Assembly: GCF_000711215.1 (NCBI RefSeq)
Contig: NZ_JOMF01000006.1
Location: 186,001-250,000, forward strand
DNA: 64,000 nucleotides
Reading direction: 5' to 3'
From: Methanomicrobium mobile BP
GTDB taxonomy: Archaea; Halobacteriota; Methanomicrobia; Methanomicrobiales; Methanomicrobiaceae
Part shown: positions 60,706 to 64,000 of the stretch, piece by piece
How the letters are laid out: every line of letters starts with the position of its first letter
Numbering within the stretch: the first letter of the stretch is position 1
Program-made: the position numbers and the translations under genes
Notes under the pieces: generated by a model
Seen by the model: only the letters and a program-made list of their open reading frames with translations
The model's database searches: none
Told to the model about the DNA's origin: nothing

Positions 60706-62094
60706 ATGAAATTCGGCGGCACATCCGTCGGCGATGAGGAATGTATAGCCCGCGTTGTCTCAATAATAGAACAATACAGAAAAGAGGGCAATGAGATTGC
60801 GGTAGTAGTATCGGCAATGTCGGGAGTCACCGACCAGCTGCACGCGATAGCGGCGGAAGTGGAAAGCTCAAAGGATACACCCCCAATTGAGGCATTTATC
60901 ACATCCATTCGCGCAAAACACGAGAGCGTGCTGAAAGCGGTCGCACCCGATGAGGCCGAGACCGTAATGGTCGAGATTGACAAGCGCCTCTCGAACCTGA
61001 GAAATATCCTTACGGCAATTCACAATCTGCGTGAACTGACTCCGCGTTCAAAGGATTATATCATCTCGTTCGGAGAGAGGCTCTCGGCTCAGATCTTAAG
61101 CGCGGCGCTCCGTCAGGCAGGCATCAAATCCCAGCCGCTCAACGGTTGTCAGGCGGGAATCGTCACGAACGAGAGGCACGGCTGTGCGCAGGTGCTTCCC
61201 GAGAGCGAGCCGAAGATCAAATCGAGAGTCATTCCGCTCATGCACGACGGCGTTCCCGTCGTTATGGGATATATGGGCTGCACGGGCGACGGTATCGTCA
61301 CGACTCTCGGACGTTCGGGCTCGGATTACTCCGCGGCAATAGTCGGCGCGGGAATTGACGCGGACGAGATCTGGATCTGGACCGATGTCGACGGAATCAT
61401 GACATCCGACCCGCGCATCATCAACGATGCAAGAGTAATACCCGAGATCTCATACCTCGAGGCAATGGAACTCTCCTACTTCGGTGCCGAAGTTCTGCAC
61501 CCGAGGACAATCGAGCCCGCAATGCAGAAGGGCATCCCCGTGCGTGTCAAGAACACCTTCAACCCCTCGGCAAAGGGCAGCTGCGTGCTTGCACAGGCGC
61601 ACAGGGATTCGCGCGTGGTTAAAGCAATCACCTTCATAGACAAGGTTTCGCTCGTAAACCTTGCCGGCGCACAGATGTTCGGAAGACCGGGCGTCGCAAG
61701 AGCAATCTTCACATCGCTTGCCGAGAGCGGTGTAAACGTCATGATGATCTCGCAGGGATCGTCCGAGGCAAATATATCGCTCATTGTCGACGACGACCAT
61801 CTCAATGCCGCCGTTACCGCGATGAACAAGGTTCAGCTCGGCGGATATATCCGCGAGGTTACCTTCGACAAAGAGGTCTGCGTCGTTGCGGTCGTGGGCG
61901 TCGGTATGGCGGGCGCTCCCGGAATTGCGGGACGCATCTTCACGGCGCTCGGAAAGGCGGAGGTTAACGTCATGATGATCTCACAGGGATCGTCCGAGGC
62001 AAATGTCTCCTTTGTCGTCGCGCATGAGGACGGAAGGAAGGCACTTCGCGTCCTGCACGACGAATTCAGACTCTCGGAGGACCTTTCGGAATGA
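60706..62094 (+). CDS. lysC: aspartate kinase
   Basis: 462 residues. MKFGGTSVGDEE begins the kinase; SFGERLSAQ and TDVDGIMTSDPR are the later catalytic segments; two ACT domains at the end share the exact words VNVMMISQGSSEAN, so allosteric control by an end product is expected. First step to lysine/threonine/methionine. ATG at 60706 has GAGG before it; GTG at 60685 would add seven residues. Overlaps purM by 4 bp. Confidence 0.94.
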   Translation: MKFGGTSVGDEECIARVVSIIEQYRKEGNEIAVVVSAMSGVTDQLHAIAAEVESSKDTPPIEAFITSIRAKHESVLKAVAPDEAETVMVEIDKRLSNLRNILTAIHNLRELTPRSKDYIISFGERLSAQILSAALRQAGIKSQPLNGCQAGIVTNERHGCAQVLPESEPKIKSRVIPLMHDGVPVVMGYMGCTGDGIVTTLGRSGSDYSAAIVGAGIDADEIWIWTDVDGIMTSDPRIINDARVIPEISYLEAMELSYFGAEVLHPRTIEPAMQKGIPVRVKNTFNPSAKGSCVLAQAHRDSRVVKAITFIDKVSLVNLAGAQMFGRPGVARAIFTSLAESGVNVMMISQGSSEANISLIVDDDHLNAAVTAMNKVQLGGYIREVTFDKEVCVVAVVGVGMAGAPGIAGRIFTALGKAEVNVMMISQGSSEANVSFVVAHEDGRKALRVLHDEFRLSEDLSE

Positions 62095-63194
62095 GCGGCT
62101 ACGGATGCGGATTGGGCGACGGCACGGGATGCGGCTGCGGAAGCGGGAACAGGAACAAAAAGACTGAAAAATCGGAAAAACCGGAAAAATCCGAAAACAA
62201 TAACGGAAAACACACTTACCGCGATGCCGGTGTTGATATCGACCTCGAGGCCGACGGCGTAAAGGCTCTCGTGAATATGCTCACATTCCGCAGGAAAGGC
62301 AGTTTCGAGATGTGCAGCGACGTCGGACATTTCGCGGGTCTTGTGGAGTTCGGCGAATATGCCCTTGCGCTTGCCGTCGACGGCGTGGGCACAAAGATGC
62401 TCGTCGCCGATATCATGAAAGACTGGTCCACGCTCGGTATCGACTGCATTGCTATGAACGTGAACGATCTCTATGTCATGAACATAGAGCCGATTGCCTT
62501 CGTCGATTACGTGGCAACCGAGGGTGTCGAGGTCGATAAGATGAGGCAGATAGGTATCGGTCTCAACGAGGGCGCAAGGCTATCTAATATGAACCTTGTC
62601 GGCGGCGAGACCGCGACTCTGAAGGGTATCGTAAACGGTCTTGACCTTGCGGGAACATGCCTCGGCATTCAGAAGAAAGACAAGATTATCACCGGTGCTT
62701 CCATCAGAAAGGGGGATCTCATCATAGGTGTCCCGTCTACGGGTATCCACTCGAACGGTCTTACACTTGCAAGAAAGATTGTCGAGGACTGCGCATCCTT
62801 CGATACAAAGATGCCGTGGGGCAAAACTATCGGTCAGGAACTTCTGACGCCGACGAGGATATACTCCGAGGTTCTCAAGGTCACGGCGGAGTGCGATGTC
62901 CACGGAATGTGCCACATCACCGGCGGCGGCCTGAGAAACCTCACCAGACTCGGAAAGCACGGCTTCGATATCACGGACCCGATAACTCCGCAGCCGATAT
63001 ATCAGTGGCTTCAGACCGCCGGAAAGGTGGACGAGCACGAGATGTATCGCACATTCAATATGGGAATGGGCTATGTCTTCGTTGTCGCGCCCGAAGATGC
63101 CGAAAAGGTTCTTAAGATTGTCCCCGATGCCAAGGTTGTAGGTTCAATCCGCGAAGAAGAGGGAATCCGGCTGAAGGGCAAAGAATTCCACTGA
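62091..63194 (+). CDS. purM: AIR synthase (phosphoribosylformylglycinamidine cyclo-ligase), N-terminally extended
   Basis: 367 residues. The core begins at about residue 41 (TYRDAGVDIDLEADG), with GVGTKMLVA, GETATLKG, GVPSTGIHSNGLTLAR and HITGGGLRNLTR. It makes aminoimidazole ribotide. The first 40 residues are extra: a Gly-rich stretch with Cys 6, 14, 16 and then charged KTEKSEKPEK. The start overlaps lysC (ATGA), so the extension is real in the DNA. Confidence 0.93.
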   Translation: MSGYGCGLGDGTGCGCGSGNRNKKTEKSEKPEKSENNNGKHTYRDAGVDIDLEADGVKALVNMLTFRRKGSFEMCSDVGHFAGLVEFGEYALALAVDGVGTKMLVADIMKDWSTLGIDCIAMNVNDLYVMNIEPIAFVDYVATEGVEVDKMRQIGIGLNEGARLSNMNLVGGETATLKGIVNGLDLAGTCLGIQKKDKIITGASIRKGDLIIGVPSTGIHSNGLTLARKIVEDCASFDTKMPWGKTIGQELLTPTRIYSEVLKVTAECDVHGMCHITGGGLRNLTRLGKHGFDITDPITPQPIYQWLQTAGKVDEHEMYRTFNMGMGYVFVVAPEDAEKVLKIVPDAKVVGSIREEEGIRLKGKEFH

Positions 63195-63310
63195 ACATTC
63201 CGCGGAAAATTCCGCTGAATCAACCGAAAAATTCACTCACTACACTTTTTTAACGCTTTTTAAACGCTTTTTTAACTGTTTTATTCGCGGTTGGAAAAAA
63301 GATTAAAATC

Positions 63311-63355
63311 GGATTTTGAAATTTTGGATTTTGAAATTTTGGATTTTGAAATTTT
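63311..63355. repeat. 15-bp tandem repeat (ggattttgaaatttt)3
   Basis: Three perfect copies between the convergent purM and cyclophilin genes, with related A/T-rich words after them. Similar words occur in other gaps of the window. Confidence 0.95.
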
Positions 63356-63401
63356 CGATTTCCAGATTCTCAGATTTTTAGAATTTCAAATCTTTAGATA
63401 T

Positions 63402-63878
63402 TCAGATAATCGAAGCCTTAATTATCTTTACTTCGGTCATCGGTCTGTCGCTGTAGTCGGTCTTAACCGCCGCAATCTTATCGACAACGTTCATGCCGTC
63501 GATGACCTCGCCGAAGACGGGGTGCTTGTAGGGTGTGGAACGGTTATCCCAGTCCAGATAGGAGTTGTCGACAAGGTTGATGAAGAACTGACTGCCGCCG
63601 CTGTTGGGCTGTCCCGTGTTTGCCATCGAGATTGTTCCGCGCTGGTTCGAGTGTCCGGGCACGAATTCGTCCTGTATGTTGTATCCGGGACCGCCAGTAC
63701 CGGTGCCGTTGGGACAGCCTCCCTGAATCATGAATCCCGCGATTACGCGGTGGAATATAATTCCGTCATAGAAGCCTTCTTTTACGAGTTTTTCGAAGTT
63801 GCCTGCCGTTATCGGCATGTCGTCATAGAGTTTTATGACGATATCGCCCATTGTTGTCTCTAATTTTACTGTAGTCAT
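63402..63878 (-). CDS. peptidyl-prolyl cis-trans isomerase, cyclophilin type
   Basis: 158 residues. ITAGNFEKLVKEGFYDGIIFHRVIAGFMIQGG, GTISMANTGQPNSGGSQFFI and HPVFGEVIDGMNVVDKI are the cyclophilin core, including the catalytic Arg (FHRV) and the Q/F site. Cytoplasmic; assists proline isomerisation. GAGATG precedes the ATG. Confidence 0.95.
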   Translation of the reverse strand: MTTVKLETTMGDIVIKLYDDMPITAGNFEKLVKEGFYDGIIFHRVIAGFMIQGGCPNGTGTGGPGYNIQDEFVPGHSNQRGTISMANTGQPNSGGSQFFINLVDNSYLDWDNRSTPYKHPVFGEVIDGMNVVDKIAAVKTDYSDRPMTEVKIIKASII

Positions 63879-63913
63879 TTCATCTCACTTTCGTGACGGT
63901 TTTCGGTCTGCCG

Positions 63914-64000
63914 TTATTCTTCAGATATAGGCATTCTTAAAATAACATCCTTTCTTTTTGAAACCGCTTCCGCACCCACTGCCGGCGGATTAATCACGGC
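63914..64000 (-). CDS. 3' end of an unidentified gene
   Basis: An open frame enters from the right edge and ends at a TAA (63914-63916), giving about 28 residues that close ...KRKDVILRMPISEE. Too short to identify; it lies 35 bp before the cyclophilin start and may be in the same operon. Confidence 0.35.
   Translation of the reverse strand, partial: AVINPPAVGAEAVSKRKDVILRMPISEE

Overview
The window is from a methanogenic euryarchaeon, most likely of the order Methanomicrobiales. The evidence is archaeal-only or methanogen-typical genes: a YcaO/TfuA pair of the type that thioamidates methyl-coenzyme M reductase, a thiol:fumarate reductase (TfrAB), PorCDAB and IorAB oxidoreductases, 3-dehydroquinate synthase II and ADH synthase, an LSm-L37e-PurF cluster, archaeal SepF, and surface proteins with PKD, DUF3821 and PGF-type C-terminal anchors. 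I see no rRNA, no CRISPR array and no insertion sequence. One tRNA (initiator Met) is present. Genus cannot be decided from the sequence alone.

Layout. 1-3.5 kb: the 5' part of a PKD surface protein, an HdeD-like membrane protein and a wHTH-V4R regulator. 3.7-12.5 kb: a minus-strand aromatic amino acid operon running from two ADH synthase paralogues through DHQ synthase II, TyrA, PheA and AroA to a fused shikimate kinase-shikimate dehydrogenase and AroC; aroD is not here. 12.5-13.9 kb: a long non-coding stretch with G/T-rich and decamer repeats. 13.9-21.3 kb: DUF1648 protein, iorAB (aryl pyruvate metabolism, next to aromatic synthesis), a small membrane protein, a nitrilase-family amidase, a DUF457 protein, thrC and a secreted protein. 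21.3-23 kb: an MvaI/BcnI-like restriction-modification pair. 23.7-26.5 kb: an NAD-salvage cassette (NrtR-like regulator, PnuC, NadR) with four copies of one 21-bp palindrome in its two promoters. 26.6-33.2 kb: orphan secreted proteins, a wHTH membrane regulator, tfuA/ycaO, DUF3821 and TPR proteins. 33.4-36.3 kb: porCDAB. 36.4-39.4 kb: a PCD-like dehydratase, tRNA-Met(i) and a beta-propeller/PKD protein. 39.5-44.5 kb: information-processing and division genes (purF, rpl37e, lsm, PUA protein, sepF, zpr1, Vms1-like). 44.5-49.9 kb: a surface protein and a redox group (three flavin reductases, CMD protein, rubrerythrin) plus radC. 49.9-51.2 kb: a gene-poor stretch holding a complete small transcription unit for a 28-residue membrane peptide and a hairpin-rich candidate RNA. 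51.2-55.5 kb: a phosphosignalling cluster (beta-helix receptor Ser/Thr kinase, wHTH-FHA regulator, PP2C phosphatase). 55.8-64 kb: two lipoproteins, tfrAB, lysC-purM, a cyclophilin and the end of a further gene.

The most notable items are the kinase/FHA-wHTH/PP2C cluster, which looks like a self-contained receptor-to-promoter phosphorelay; the NrtR regulon with an operator array; the 28-residue peptide with its own promoter, structured leader, strong ribosome site and terminator hairpin; the AroK-AroE fusion, which has no ATG, GTG or TTG start; and Cys/Gly-rich low-complexity segments grafted onto several unrelated housekeeping enzymes.

All calls rest on reading the sequence and on recognised motifs; no database search was run.
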